Shown here in pieces: positions 26,601 to 38,337 of a stretch of DNA of 64,000 nucleotides. Position numbers and translations under genes: made by a program. The DNA is taken from NCBI GenBank assembly GCA_007844125.1, contig CM017558.1, positions 47,440,164 through 47,504,163 of the forward strand, given 5' to 3'. Each line of letters opens with the position of its first letter. Positions within the stretch are counted from its first letter, which is position 1. The DNA comes from Sinonovacula constricta. Lineage: Eukaryota > Mollusca > Bivalvia > Cardiida > Solecurtidae. The notes below the pieces were generated by a model. It saw only the letters and a program-made list of their open reading frames with translations. It did no database searches and had not been told where the DNA came from.

Positions 26601-27490
26601 AGGGTAACACTAGGATAACATGTCCATGACCACTGTGACCACCTGACCATTCTAGTTTCTGGCACTGGATGTACAGTAGGGTAACACTAGGATAACATGT
26701 CCATGACCACCGTGACCACCTGACCATTCTAGTTTCTGGCACTGGAAGTACAGTAGGGTAACACTAGGATAACATGTCCATGACCACTGTGACCACCTGA
26801 CCATTCTAGTTTCTGGCACTGGATGTACAGTAGGGTAACACTAGGATAACATGTCCATGACCACTGTGACCACCTGACCATTCTAGTTTCTGGCACTGGA
26901 AGTACAGTAGGGTAACACTAGGATAACATGTCCATGACCACTGTGACCACCTGACCATTCTTGTTTCTGGCACTGGAAGTACAGTAGGGTAACACTAGGA
27001 TAACATGTCCATGACCACTGTGACCACCTGACCATTCTAGTTTCTGGCACTGAAAGTACAGTAGGGTAACACTAGGATAACATGTCCATGACCACCCTGA
27101 CCACCTGACCATTCTAGTTTCTGGCACTGGAAGTACAGTAGGGTAACACTAGGATAACATGTCCATGACCACTGTGACCACCTGACCATTCTAGTTTCTG
27201 GCACTGAAAGTACAGTAGGGTAACACTAGGATAACATGTCCATGACCACCCTGACCACCTGACCATTCTAGTTTCTGGCACTGGAAGTACAGTAGGGTAA
27301 CACTAGGATAACATGTCCATGACCACTGTGACCACCTGACCATTCTTGTTTCTGGCACTGGAAGTACAGTAGGGTAACACTAGGATAACATGTCCATGAC
27401 CACTGTGACCACCTGACCATTCTAGTTTCTGGCACTGGAAGTACAGTAGGGTAACACTAGGATAACATGTCCATGACCACCGTGACCACC
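20641..27490. repeat. 77-bp minisatellite, 89 copies (6.85 kb)
   Basis: The unit is ACCATTCTAGTTTCTGGCAC, TGGAAGTACAGTAGGGTAAC, ACTAGGATAACATGTCCATG, ACCACTGTGACCACCTG (77 bp). Counting through the text gave 89 units. 89 x 77 less one deleted base near 22084 and two missing at the end equals the observed 6,850 bp. Units differ almost only at a few sites: CTAGTTT or CTTGTTT; GGAAGT, GGATGT, GAAAGT or ATAAGT; and GACCACTGT, GACCACCGT or GAACACTGT. The array boundaries are sharp. Since 77 is not a multiple of three, frames break after 69 codons. Confidence 0.97.
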
Positions 27491-28984
27491 GGTAAAGGTG
27501 CTATGAGTGAAATGGCGTCTTTGGTCAGGAATGTAACATGAAACACATTTTGCTTCAGTGTCATTTCTTGTTTTGTTTTTTCCTGTCATTTCTTCTTCAG
27601 TTTTATAATGGCTGTCATTTTGTGTTCAATTTCATAACGAATGTCATACATTATTCAGTTTCATATTGATTGTCATACATTGTTCAGTTTCATTTATTTA
27701 AAAAGATTTATAGGATGTATTGCAACAATAATATATAACCTGATATAAATTTATTATTCTCTCTGATATATAAAATACTTGGGAATTGTGCTAATTCTAA
27801 CTCTTATACCTATCTGCCACTCTGCTTAAACTGTGACCCAGAAACACTCTTAATCTAGGACAAGGGCAAATCCAGTCTGACTTAAAGGAAACAGAAGACC
27901 CTTTTTATATAGCTTTTCATATCAGTCAGAAATAATACTAAAGCAGAAAATCCGACTTTGTGTTATCATATATCCCATAAATCATATGCACATGCTATTT
28001 AACTGGTACGCTTTGAAATTGTCATACTGAAATGATTCTAACAAGTAGCATGGTCTTACAAGTTTTCGGGGGTCTAACGCAATTTAATCGCTCATTAGGC
28101 ATTAAAATGTACAATATTTGAGGAAATTTAACATCAACAACTTCAACAATTCTCTTCCTTACATACCTGTTTAGTTTTCAATCCTTTGATTCCATTTTTT
28201 TCTGAAAACACGGCGTTTGGAAAGGTCAAACGGCGTCTATGTAAAAAAAAAATCCCCGAAGACTTGTTTGCCATGAAAACTTGTTAGTCAGCCATATACT
28301 AGTTAAAATGGGTTTCGAGGAGAAATAAAGGATTTAGCAAGAGGTGTACTCCTTTATCTGGGGCTAAAATGCCACTCTACATGTTCCTGACAAAAAAGAG
28401 ATTCATGGTATTGTCTTTGCTACAGGGTGATTTGTGTCCTGTCAAAATATATAGAAAGCCACATCTATAAATTAGACTGAAATGCAATATGCTGAGATTT
28501 ATCTTTGCTGTTAAAATTTTCCCTTGAGTAAATAAACATGGATGTTTTCAATCAAATTTCTGAAATATCCATATATTGAGGTTTAATCTTAAATTCATCT
28601 CTACATGTTCAAATGAACAGGTATAAATATGATAAAAAATTACATAAATCCATGCTATATATCCATCTAACTTTAATATCTGGATATCTAAAAAAGCATT
28701 TCTTCCTGCCTGATAAACATGGAAAATATATTGTCTAAAACCATTTATAGACATTCAGCACAAACCTATTTATTTTAGCGATATTTCTTCACCAACATTT
28801 CAATCTGTGATCAACACTCTGTTCAAATCCATTGTGATTCTAGCAGAAGACCTTCTCTCTTTATGAAGGTAATCAAGTAAGATAAACCATTTTGCAAGGA
28901 TAAGAGATTATTTTCGCTGATGAGGTGCCTTGCCATGCAAAATATGAAAGTCCATTCTCTATAAGCTACAACAACATTACTCAA
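27491..28984. other. Unique sequence with a short degenerate repeat
   Basis: About 27555-27695 holds four or five degenerate copies of a 29-bp motif containing GTCATACATT and TTCAGTTTCAT. Positions 28030-28260 keep several CpGs, including ACGGCGT twice, and may be conserved. On the minus strand 28167-28201 is framed by TTTTCAG and CAG-GTATGTAAG, a possible 35-bp microexon, but it is too short to call. Confidence 0.35.
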
Positions 28985-29064
28985 TCACGCATACAGAAAT
29001 GTCATCTTTCGAGATTTAGTTGGAGATGAATCCGATGAATCTGCAAGGTTTTCTTTCGAGCTTT
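28985..29064 (-). CDS. Possible coding exon (partial gene), serine-rich
   Basis: On the minus strand a good acceptor (CATTTCATTACCATTCTCGCAG) is followed by a frame reading SSKENLADSSDSSPTKSRK, then MTFLYA and a stop. The frame keeps CpGs (four in 80 bp) and has the charged, serine-rich composition of a real intracellular linker, unlike the AT-rich frames around it. No strong donor follows, so it would be a terminal exon or would use the weak GTATGC just before the stop. I do not recognise the protein. Chance remains quite possible. Confidence 0.25.
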
Positions 29065-29371
29065 CTGCGAGAATGGTAATGAAATGGACCCGAGTGATCT
29101 GATAATTAATCATGCAGCAGTACAGCTTCAATATCCATGGTAACACAAAACAAATACATTTTTTTTTGCTGTTGACTTGAAATTTATTTGACAAAACTAG
29201 AGGAATTTTTCAGAAATGTTTTTGTTAACTTTAATGAAATATTGGAGATTATCTGATACAGACAAGTTTAACCCTTAACATGCTATAATTGTTTCAAAGC
29301 TCAGTCTCTTATTTCAATTACCGGGTATATATAATCCATATTTCATGAATTGTTTAATTTACATATTAATA

Positions 29372-29492
29372 GAGACCAAGCAACAAATAATGCAGATCCT
29401 GATTAGACCGCTTTCATTAGGAGCTGGCTGATCTTCAACTACACTATCTGCCTGAGCATTATAAATATTTGATAAGCAGGCTAAGAGTTTAG
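29372..29492 (+). repeat. Hairpin-core dispersed repeat, reference copy (+)
   Basis: The copy runs GAGACCAAGCAACAAATAAT, GCAGATCCTGATTAGACCGC, GGAGCTGGCTGATCTTCAAC, TACACTATCTGCCTGAGCAT and TTGATAAGCAGGCTAAGAGT. The left half (GCAGATCCTGATYAGAC) is close to the reverse complement of the right half (GGCTGATCAGGATCTACAC in better copies), so a transcript or single strand would fold into a hairpin. Confidence 0.75.
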
Positions 29493-32093
29493 AAGAAAAT
29501 GATACTAAGATGATAAGATGGAAGAATAATACGGTAAAAAAAAGAAACAAGATCAAATCTTGTATTTGAATACACCACCCCATCTCACGTGTGAGATAAA
29601 ACCATAAGAACAAATTAAAACAGTTAAAATTTTATGGTGAGTTTTATAATTAGAACTGATAGATTAGATTAGATTAAATATGGTAGAAAGTAAAACATAA
29701 TATTTATTTTATTTATATCTTATTTATATCAATACATAATGGCACTTGTATACAATTAACAATCTTAGAATATATTCCAGATAATTTCTGACCTTGGTAT
29801 ATAGTTAAGAGGTTTTAAAATGACAATCATACTTAATGAATATTATATAGAATATTTAAATCACCCAAACTTGCTTGCAATTTAAAAAGTTTCAAAGGAT
29901 GTCACCATTCTGGCAACTTATTCTGAATAATTTCAGCGTTTCCCCTAAAGAGAAACTAGAGCATCATAAGCTTTTGCACACTCCATGCCAGAAACATGAA
30001 AGCATTGATGTGAAGCATCAAAGGTCGCTGTTGAATTATTGTACAACATAAGTCTATAATTACACTGACAGAAAACTGCAAGTTATATCCAAAATGTGTC
30101 ATTGACTGGAGAAACTATAAAATGCAATCTTTCATCCAGGCAAAATTCTCTACATAAAAGGGACAAGGAAGAACAAAATGTAAAAATTGAAATAAAAGGA
30201 AAAAACACAATCTTTTTTTCTAATTAGATATAAATAATTTCCTAGTATTGTCAATAACGTAAGTTTGTAAATTTTATATATTTAGCTTCTTTTAATGAGA
30301 ATCAAAGTGCTCAAAGTGCTGTGAAAGGCATTGTTTTCATTTCAAAATCATCATTAACAATTTTCAAAGTGCTTAGTGGAAATTGGAGCTAAAAGCAAGT
30401 ACATGTTTGTGATGTCAAGTTGCTTGGAAAAGAATCAGAAGAAAATGATTCACTTCTATCGAATGTACAATAATTAATGAGACAATAATTAAAAAAATAT
30501 ATAATAACATAGGGTCGTGTTGTCCTATTGCTGATTGTAACAGAAACAAATTACTGGTATTGACCAGACTTTTCCTGATATAACTGCACAAAGATGTTGC
30601 ATTACACAGCACAATGAAAATGATACAATGAGTATAGTTTAGTTTGCCAAACACAAACTGAATAAAAATCTACCTTTATAAGGCTCATATTCAAGTACAA
30701 TTTCTGTACAAAATAATATGAAAAGGGAGCAGAAAAAAAGTGCCTATAACAATACTGAATGGGCAAAAACTTCACTGTTATTATATAAACCTCACCATAT
30801 TTTCTCAAGAAATCAGACAATCTAATGACTTAGAGCTTTAAGCATCTTTGAAAACATTCTTCAGTCTGAAGGAAATATTTTCTATCTTGATTAAAAGTTT
30901 CACAGAAATTTTATCACTGAGCCCCAAAACATGAGATAGTCCAAATTCGATCAGGCAAAAAACAATTTTCTTACCAAGATTGTTTTGTGTAAATCGACCA
31001 AATAGGGCTGAAAGCCTGCCATCTTAATGGAACAATTTAACTTGATCAGGCTGCAGCATGGGTAATGTCTTTTGCTCAAGATGAATATTTTTCTCAAGAA
31101 GAATAAAGCGTAAAAACCTTTAAAAGGAATAAACAACCTGATTAAACGAGTTTGAAAAGCACCTCAGAGTAAGATTGATCGGAGAACCATGATTTGAAAA
31201 TTAGCTAGCAACACGCTAAAAACCTATTATTTTATCAAAGGCCTCAGGGTTGATTCAATATCAAGTGGTATACGGTGAAACTACAACTGGTAGCTGGCAA
31301 GTATAACATAGAAAGTAAAACAGAAACTCCAGCATTATAAGCTGACATGTCCTAATGACTTTTGTTGAAATGTGATATACTTTACAACAGCTTTAATGCA
31401 ACATTAGATACAGTGTGTGGAAACAAGACACAGAACATGCCAATATATTACCCATCAACAGTCAATAGCTTGCTTCTCTAGTAACAGGTAATTGAATTAA
31501 ATTAATTTAATGGCTATCAAGATGTTTTTGATATGGGGTTATTGATGACATATTGGGGTCAGTGGGAACTTTCAGTTGAAACACAAGGTCCAACAAATTA
31601 GCTGATAGGCCATATTTGAACAGTTTCATTTTTTCAGGATCAATGGAAAATTTCTGGTATGACAGTTAGATAAGCTGGAAGATTTGAACATCTCCTAAAA
31701 TTTGGGCTGTTCAACTGAAAGACTTCCAAACTTTTAAAATTTCTAACTCAGATCAGCATGTTCAGCAGATTTGCAACTGAAGTGTTTGGTCACATAGGTA
31801 AGATAGAGGACTTAAGTAAAGTCCACAATATCAAGTTGTTCTGCTGGAAGGCACCTCTCGCTTGTTAATTCTTCCTAATCACTTCCAACCAACCCTCGGT
31901 TACATAGCATTTGTAGACTTTGATGCATGCTCTCGAGCACTGCAAAAATCTTAACTTGGCACAACAATGAACAATTTCTTACATAATAAGAATATGATTC
32001 TGGGCACATTGAGCTAAACTAAAACTAGACTATGGTACGAGGAGTAGAGAACAAGGGTGGTCACAAACTGACAAGGGACAGTGATTTACTTAC
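29493..32093. other. Unique AT-rich sequence
   Basis: No supported gene or repeat. Short minus-strand frames (30415-30820, 30951-31136) are rich in phenylalanine, isoleucine and leucine, as expected for translated AT-rich DNA. Confidence 0.45.
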
Positions 32094-32180
32094 CTTCTTG
32101 TTAACAAGTTGGCTGTAAAGTGTGCTTGGCTGCCAGCTTTAATGGCTCCAGTAGGAAAAGTCTAGGTATAAAACTGCCGA
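32094..32180 (-). other. Candidate non-coding (5' UTR-type) exon
   Basis: On the minus strand this 87-bp segment is preceded by a strong acceptor (TATTTCTTCTTCTTATTCCAG, with a long pyrimidine tract) and followed by a near-perfect donor, AAG then GTAAGTA. All three frames contain stops and there is no ATG, so it fits a 5' UTR exon or a lncRNA exon. It has higher GC than its flanks. A similar candidate lies at 60189-60243 on the same strand. No transcript evidence is available. Confidence 0.4.
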
Positions 32181-32554
32181 CTGGAATAAGAAGAAGAAAT
32201 AAATACAATTAATCTAAGTAAGTGAATTGAAAAATGTAAAGAGCTGTGAAATGGGTCACAGAGCATTGATATAGAAATAAAATATTGCATTTTTTTTTAC
32301 AGTTTTTTCTGGAAAGTGTTATTGGCTGGGAATTATTTCTATGTTAAAGCTTTGGAAATCAGTCAGCCTATACTTAGTTGGCTGGAAAGATCCCGCAGGC
32401 TTAGTACAGCAAACCACCTTGGCTTTCACAACAATACATGTACCATTTTTAGAATTCCTTTTCAAAAACAGTTCACCTAGAAGGTAAGTAAATTCAAGAA
32501 AATGGTGGCTGTGAGAGGCCCTAGTGGTAAGCCGTAAGCAAGGCTACATGAATT
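32181..32554. other. Unique sequence
   Basis: No gene is supported. A good donor-like string on the plus strand (CTAGAAG then GTAAGTAAATTC, near 32480) has no clear partner acceptor. Confidence 0.4.
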
Positions 32555-32900
32555 ACCCCTTGGCTTATTCCAATGCTATATATACCTTGGCCTATCACAA
32601 TGTTACATGTATTACCCTTTGTCTATCTCAATGCTACATTTATTACCTTTTGTCTATCACAATGTTACATGTATTACCCTTGGTCTGTCACAATGTTACA
32701 TGTATTACCCTTGGTCTGTCACAATGTTACATGTATTACCCCTTGGCCTGTCCCAGTGCTATATGTATTACGCCATGGTCTATCACAATGCTATGTGTAT
32801 TACCTCTTGGCCTATCATATTACTACATATATTACATCTGGGCCTATCACAATACTACATGTATTACCCCTTCTATTACAACGCTACATTTACACCTTGA
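32555..32900. repeat. Degenerate 31-32 bp tandem repeat, about 11 copies
   Basis: The core is CAATGTTACATGTATTACCC followed by TTGGTCTGTCA, with unit length varying from 31 to about 34 bp. Units diverge strongly towards both ends, so this is an older array than the others. All three plus-strand frames are open across it (up to 181 codons), which reflects the lack of stops in the unit and not a gene. Confidence 0.85.
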
Positions 32901-33065
32901 CGTTCCTGACAACAACACTCCTGACAATATGACACTCTCTCACTTCTTCAAGGTGACATTTTCACATTACTGCAAAGTTTGCAGGAGCTTCCATAAAATT
33001 TGTATTGCACTTCAAAATTCCTGCAAAATGTACGATGTGACAGAACAAACAGCATATTTTATATT

Positions 33066-33185
33066 TTAACTCTTAGCCTGCTCTTCACATATTTATAAGG
33101 CTTAGGCAAATAGTGTAGATCCAGGCCAACCATCTTCCTGCTGGGAACTGTCTGATCAGGATCTACACTACTAACTGTTCAATCT
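33066..33185 (-). repeat. Hairpin-core dispersed repeat, reference copy (-)
   Basis: The copy runs TTAACTCTTAGCCTGCTCTT, ATAAGGCTTAGGCAAATAGT, GTAGATCCAGGCCAACCATC, CTGCTGGGAACTGTCTGATC and AGGATCTACACTACTAACTG. It holds a perfect 12-bp inverted repeat (TAGTGTAGATCC at 33111-33122 against GGATCTACACTA at 33159-33170). Confidence 0.8.
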
Positions 33186-33897
33186 CTGTTTATAAGTATA
33201 TCAACCCTGACCTGTCACATATATAATATTAAAGCAAAAAAACATAAAGAATTTAGCATGGGCTTTTTTTTAAAAAATGTAGCAAGTTAAGGGCTAATGA
33301 TTTTGCTTGTAGCTATATGTCCCTTATATGGTTCTTTGATTTCTGATATCAAAGATGTATCAGTGGCTTTATTTTTTTGTCTATACATTATAAGGGTTGT
33401 TTTTCTAGGTTCCAGTGACCCTATGATAAATGTATAGGGCATTGTTTTACTGTGGATGCAGTAACAGACATGTTCCAGGTGGACCTGCTCGATGATTTAA
33501 AGAATGTTACCAAGACAATAGAACCTCAATTCTTTGTTTCCTATGCACACCAATAGTAGACAGAAATAAGTATGGTGCAGTAATGAAAAATATAGCATTA
33601 ATATCAGAGCATGGCCATGAATTCAGTTGAAGAACTGAATTTTTACTCAACTCCTGGTGGATACTTGGACAACACTTGACCAGGTCCTATTGAAGCCCAG
33701 TCGTGTGTGGAAGATATACAAGTGCCACAGATTGATTGTCCATAAACATTGAGGGCCACATAACCCATCCAGTGAACAAAGTTCATCATCAAGCTGATCA
33801 TTTCATTAAATGGTTTGCCCAAAGGAAGCTTAACCCTTAACTTGCAACATTTGTAATACAAACACTTTTACTTGCTAATCACATCAATAATAGAACA
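33186..33897. other. Unique sequence
   Basis: No feature is supported. Confidence 0.45.
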
Positions 33898-34022
33898 TAT
33901 AGCTAGAGACACAGCAGCAAACTGTGCAGTTCCAGATGATACATCTCCCAGTCATAACTGGCTGATCAGGATCTACCCTATTTGAATAAGCCAGATTTAA
34001 TTATGTTTAGCAGACTGAGTTT
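33898..34022 (+). repeat. Hairpin-core dispersed repeat copy
   Basis: TAGAGACACAGCAGCAAACT, GTGCAGTTCCAGATGATACA, TCCCAGTCATAACTGGCTGA, TCAGGATCTACCCTATTTGA and TTTAGCAGACTGAGTTTA are collinear with the 29372 copy. Confidence 0.75.
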
Positions 34023-34907
34023 ACTAAATGGATCCTAGGATATCTCTCTGAGATCTCCCTGATGTGATGGTGCCAGTGTCCACAAATGGTGGCACTTCAA
34101 AATAATATTGTCTCAAATTAAGTCTTGCATTGAATGCTGGTTAGATAGTTGAGGAACAATGCCAGGGCTGGGAATGTATGGAGTTGACAATAGGAACAGT
34201 AGTTAAACTACAATTAAATTAGTATGTCTAGGGTGATTTGGAAATATATGTCTTTTGAGAGATGAAAAATTGTATGAAACTACAGTCAGTATATTGCCAA
34301 GCTTCAAAGTTAAGTCTGTTTTACTAAGAGATTTCCTTTGTTAAAACTTAAAATGAAACTTAAAGCCATCCAAATGAGTAGCTAACTTTTATTCACTTTT
34401 GATGTAAGGAAATATGTTAAGACATGCTTATTTTTCTTCCAAATGATTCAAAATTGTATTGAGGAAACGAAAGGCTTACAGATTTCCAAGTGAACAAAGT
34501 CTAACATTGTCAAAGGAACAATCAGCAAACAAAACCAATGCACTCCTAATATGGTCATATTTTCTCATTGAATCCTACTCTCTAAGAAAGTGTCATCATA
34601 AAAATTATGACAAGGAAATTCGCTGGTGAATAATCAGGTTTAGAGTGAAGCTTTATTGCCCCTGTCAATGCCACAAACATGGGACCATGCATCCTTGTGT
34701 ATTCATTAGGTTTGGCAAGGCAGCAGCGACTTCAAATGCTTTCTCTGTGTAATTATCTGCAACAGTTACCCAGGCTAAAGTTTTGAGCTGGGGTCTGAGA
34801 CCAATATTATAGATCTGATTGGTTGGATTTTTAATATAATATTTAAATCAGACCAATTTAAAGCGGATTGATTCCATATACCAAGCATATTGTTGCTTCC
34901 TTCACCT
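34023..34907. other. Unique sequence
   Basis: No feature is supported. Confidence 0.45.
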
Positions 34908-35030
34908 AACCCTTTGCCTGCTAAGAAGGTATTGATGCAGGCAAATATTGTTTATCCAGCTCAACAAGCTCCTCTTGGGAACAGTCTGATCTTCATCCTT
35001 TGCTGCTGAGTCTATAGAACAATGTCAAGG
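34908..35030 (-). repeat. Hairpin-core dispersed repeat copy
   Basis: TAACCCTTTGCCTGCTAAGA, TTGATGCAGGCAAATATTG, CTCCTCTTGGGAACAGTCTG, ATCTTCATCCTTTGCTGCTG and AGTCTATAG follow the order of the 33066 copy. Confidence 0.65.
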
Positions 35031-36454
35031 CATCTTTAATTGGAGATCAGTAAGGAATCATTTTTTTAAAATGATGATTAAATAAAATGTCATTGTTATT
35101 TTCAGTTATTAACAAATATAGTAGGATAAGGACTTAAGCTTTAGCTATAACTCAGGCCATCAAACTATTGCTGTTATGGGGGTGGGTTTGAACAAAAACC
35201 TGAGTAGGGACAAGATCATCCTAATAAGCTATCATTGTTAATAAGTGTTCAATATTAAGAGCTAGCACCAAAACATAATCAAACATCTCTGTTTAAAATA
35301 AAACTGAACATACCCTGCTGATGTTTTGAAATTCAGATGTATAAAGATGTTCCAATCTTACAATTTGCTTGTTATTAATCTTGTGTATCAACATATGTTG
35401 ACAGCTTTCCATTCTGTTATGTTATACAATTTGTACTCTGTGATATAGCCTAGATAGTTATTAGCATCAGCTAGTGATCACAGAGGGATGCAGGAAGTCT
35501 GAGGACAGACACACCATTGCACGGCTCATGGATGGACACATGGAAACATTAGGTCAGTCTGACATACCGGTGATGTGTTGGACAATTATTATAAAGACAA
35601 ATAAAATCATTTATCAAACTTTGAGATTTCAACAGAAAAAGGAACCGCTTATCTGATATTATATTAGTTTCTACACAGAAGGATAAGAACAAAAGGCATG
35701 ATAAATTGGACAGAATAGATGTTATTTTGAAAACTTGGGAACTCTTGATAACAGGGTAACTATGCTTTTACCAAGAAACTCAGCTAGCACCTTCAATAAA
35801 ACTGTTCAATATGTTAACACTTACTTCCAAATCAACCAGGTGTTGTTCTTGTGCCAATTAGGTTTATAGCTAATAATGTTTAGACCAATTAAGAAAAGCT
35901 GCAGCAATTACAAAACAACAGCAACACCTCTATATGCAGGAACAGGATTGGATGTAACAGCTTCCTTGCAATGAACTTTTGTTTTTTTTACATGTTTGTT
36001 CTTGTCACATAATATAGAATTAACAATAGAATAGACAATGCACTTTATTATGACTCTTTAAGATTTTGATAATTCTTTTGTTGCAAGCAAACAAAGGAAA
36101 ATAACAAAAATAAATGTTTTAAATGTGTTTTTCATTCCATAACTTCAAGGCAAACAAAAGCAAAATGAAAGAGCCATAAATAATGGTGCCTTGTAGAGTC
36201 GACAGAAAGCAATGGACAGTTTACAAAACTGCAGCTTTGTTTTTGAAGGGTGGCATATTCTGGAAAACATTAACAGACAGAGCTTATCAGTTTACAGATT
36301 TTGTGATGTCAAACTCTTGTAAGTAACCTTTTGATAGAACTAAACAAAATATGGTTTTAGTCCCCATAAGTACTTATTAACTCTTAGCCACATTGGTTTC
36401 TTAATAACCTAAACTACTGGTTAATTATTGGCAAACAAACCATCGGTAAATGTT
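35031..36454. other. Unique AT-rich sequence
   Basis: No feature is supported. The 60-codon plus-strand frame at 35474-35656 has no resemblance I can name. Confidence 0.45.
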
Positions 36455-36552
36455 ATATTAGCAAGTGGTATTGACAGAGTGGGAGTTGGCTGATCCAGAT
36501 CTACACTATTTCCATAAGCTTGATCAATTTGTGATGAACAGGCTAAGAATCA
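36455..36552 (+). repeat. Hairpin-core dispersed repeat, right part
   Basis: GGGAGTTGGCTGATCCAGAT, CTACACTATTTCCATAAGCT, TGATCAATTTGTGATGAACA and GGCTAAGAATCA form a well-preserved right half. A 22-bp block with CTATTTCATCAGCATTACAG is duplicated just after it (36580-36626). Confidence 0.7.
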
Positions 36553-36626
36553 AACTAAGCAATGGTTCTAAGCTTCATTTAAAGCCTATTTCATCAGCAT
36601 TACAGACCTATTTCATCAGCATTACA

Positions 36627-37744
36627 GCTGCCATTCATCAGTTGGCAACCTTCCAACAATAAATACATGCTTGACTTGCAGTCGTCGCTCTTAAGTTAAG
36701 CATGTGCATCAACCTTACACATGTCTTAGCTTTCTGAAAAACAAATGAGACAACCAACCATATGCCTACATTGCAAGTTATAATATATTTGTAAATTTTC
36801 CAATAAACTCTTGGCACAAACACCCAACACTTAATGGCTGCTGCATAAGCATTGTGTAAAAGGCTCACAACATATAACTTTAATGTTCTGAATACATATA
36901 TCTACAATTTATAAATTGTGCAATCAAAAAATGTGTCACCGATGTGACTTGGGCTTGACATCTACTTTTTTAAAGAGCATTCATGAGTAACTGTTAAACT
37001 GAGTCGATGATTTTATTTTAAACTCCTCAGCTGTCACAAAAGTTCAAGTCTCAGTTAATTTCACAACTGTGTCAGTGGTTACATGAATCTGGTGCATTCC
37101 ATCACCAATAATAGCTGGACACAACCATACAGATCATAATAGTGTTGATAAGATGGATAATTTTACCTGATATCATTTCATCAAAATTATTATATGGAAC
37201 CTGGCTTGGAGAAGATGATTTAAGCTAATGATTTTATTTTTTAAAAGATATGTGTGTTTAATAGTTTAACCAAAGCTTTAACATCCAAATCCAAAAGGAG
37301 CCCTGGCTGTATTATCTAGTGTAATAAAAACAAACAATATTCATAGACATGCATTGATAGGGGATAAGACATTCTATCACAATAACGACAATGCACAGAT
37401 GTAGGGAAAGAGATGGACTTGAGAAAGTATAAATATTCAAGACATCATTCTAGAACGGCTGGCTGTCACAATGTCACGCTAAAGCTGAGTCTCTCTCCCA
37501 GTTAAGTGTGAAGAATCTGGGAATACAGCCAGAGAGAGACAGGAAGGTTGCTCACATAGAAAATGTCCATATAATCCTGCCCCCTGGCTCTTTGTCCATG
37601 CATGAGTCTATGAGATATTGGGAACATGGAGAAGAATGACAATTGCCCTTAAGCGCCTACATGGATCTAGACTTTGTTTAAAGTAAATGGGTTACAAAGG
37701 TACTGTTTGTAATGCAATTGAAAGTATTGTTCAAGACTAAATGA
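36627..37744. other. Unique sequence
   Basis: No gene is supported. Positions 37450-37680 are less AT-rich and repeat-free, and could be conserved non-coding sequence. Confidence 0.4.
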
Positions 37745-37805
37745 AAATAGTGTAGATTTAGATCTGCCAGCTAGTCTTGTACAGATCCTGAACAGACAGA
37801 TCCCA
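37745..37805 (-). repeat. Hairpin-core dispersed repeat, central fragment
   Basis: AATAGTGTAGATTTAGATCT, GCCAGCTAGTCTTGTACAGA and TCCTGAACAGACAG match the left arm and centre of the family. Confidence 0.5.
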
Positions 37806-38253
37806 GCTGGAGTATACAGATCTGGGTTTCACAATTTATATATACCTGAACAAAATGTGCTTCGCAGGTTAATTCAAAAAAAAGAAAATATTTCGATATA
37901 TGAACATCACACCAACATGACACCAAACAAATAATGTAATTATTTCTTTTTCTTTTATTTTATAAAAAAGACTCCAGACAAAAATATAAGCAGAACTATC
38001 CATGCACCCTAGAGCAGCTGGGTAAGCACCTCATGGAACAATATATCCTGAAGGATCTAAAAACTTGTAGTGAGAGGCTGAGGGATTAAGAGATATTGAC
38101 TATTAACCACTTGTTACATGAAACATGAGTGTGACACAAACACCCTTTATGTAATACATCCACAACAGCATTGACCTTTATTACAACATACGGTGACCCT
38201 TCAATCAGAGAGCCTGAAAGTAAAAACTGTCTAGCCTGAGGACTCCCTATAAT
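37806..38253. other. Unique sequence
   Basis: No feature is supported. Confidence 0.45.
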
Positions 38254-38337
38254 GAAATCTGTGACAGTAGGTGCAGATGTTGAAATCTGTGACAGTAGGT
38301 GCAGATGTTGAAATCTGTGACAGTAGGTGCAGATGTT
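38254..38337. repeat. 28-bp tandem repeat, 3 copies
   Basis: Three identical units of GAAATCTGTGACAGTAGGTG, CAGATGTT (28 bp). The lack of divergence suggests a recent origin. It is not related in sequence to the 28-bp array at 39855. Confidence 0.95.

Noticed and set aside
20641..27490. TAGGGTAACACTAGGATAACA as a homing-endonuclease site or telomere-like repeat
   Set aside because: It resembles parts of the I-SceI site and TTAGGG but matches neither. The resemblance is to short pieces only and occurs in every unit of a satellite.
28167..28201. 35-bp microexon on the minus strand
   Set aside because: Acceptor and donor look fair, but the length is very short and no neighbouring exon fits its phase.
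32524..33069. 181-codon plus-strand frame with apparent cysteine and tyrosine-rich repeats
   Set aside because: It lies over a degenerate 31-32 bp tandem repeat. All three frames are open and encode similar peptides, so it is not coding.
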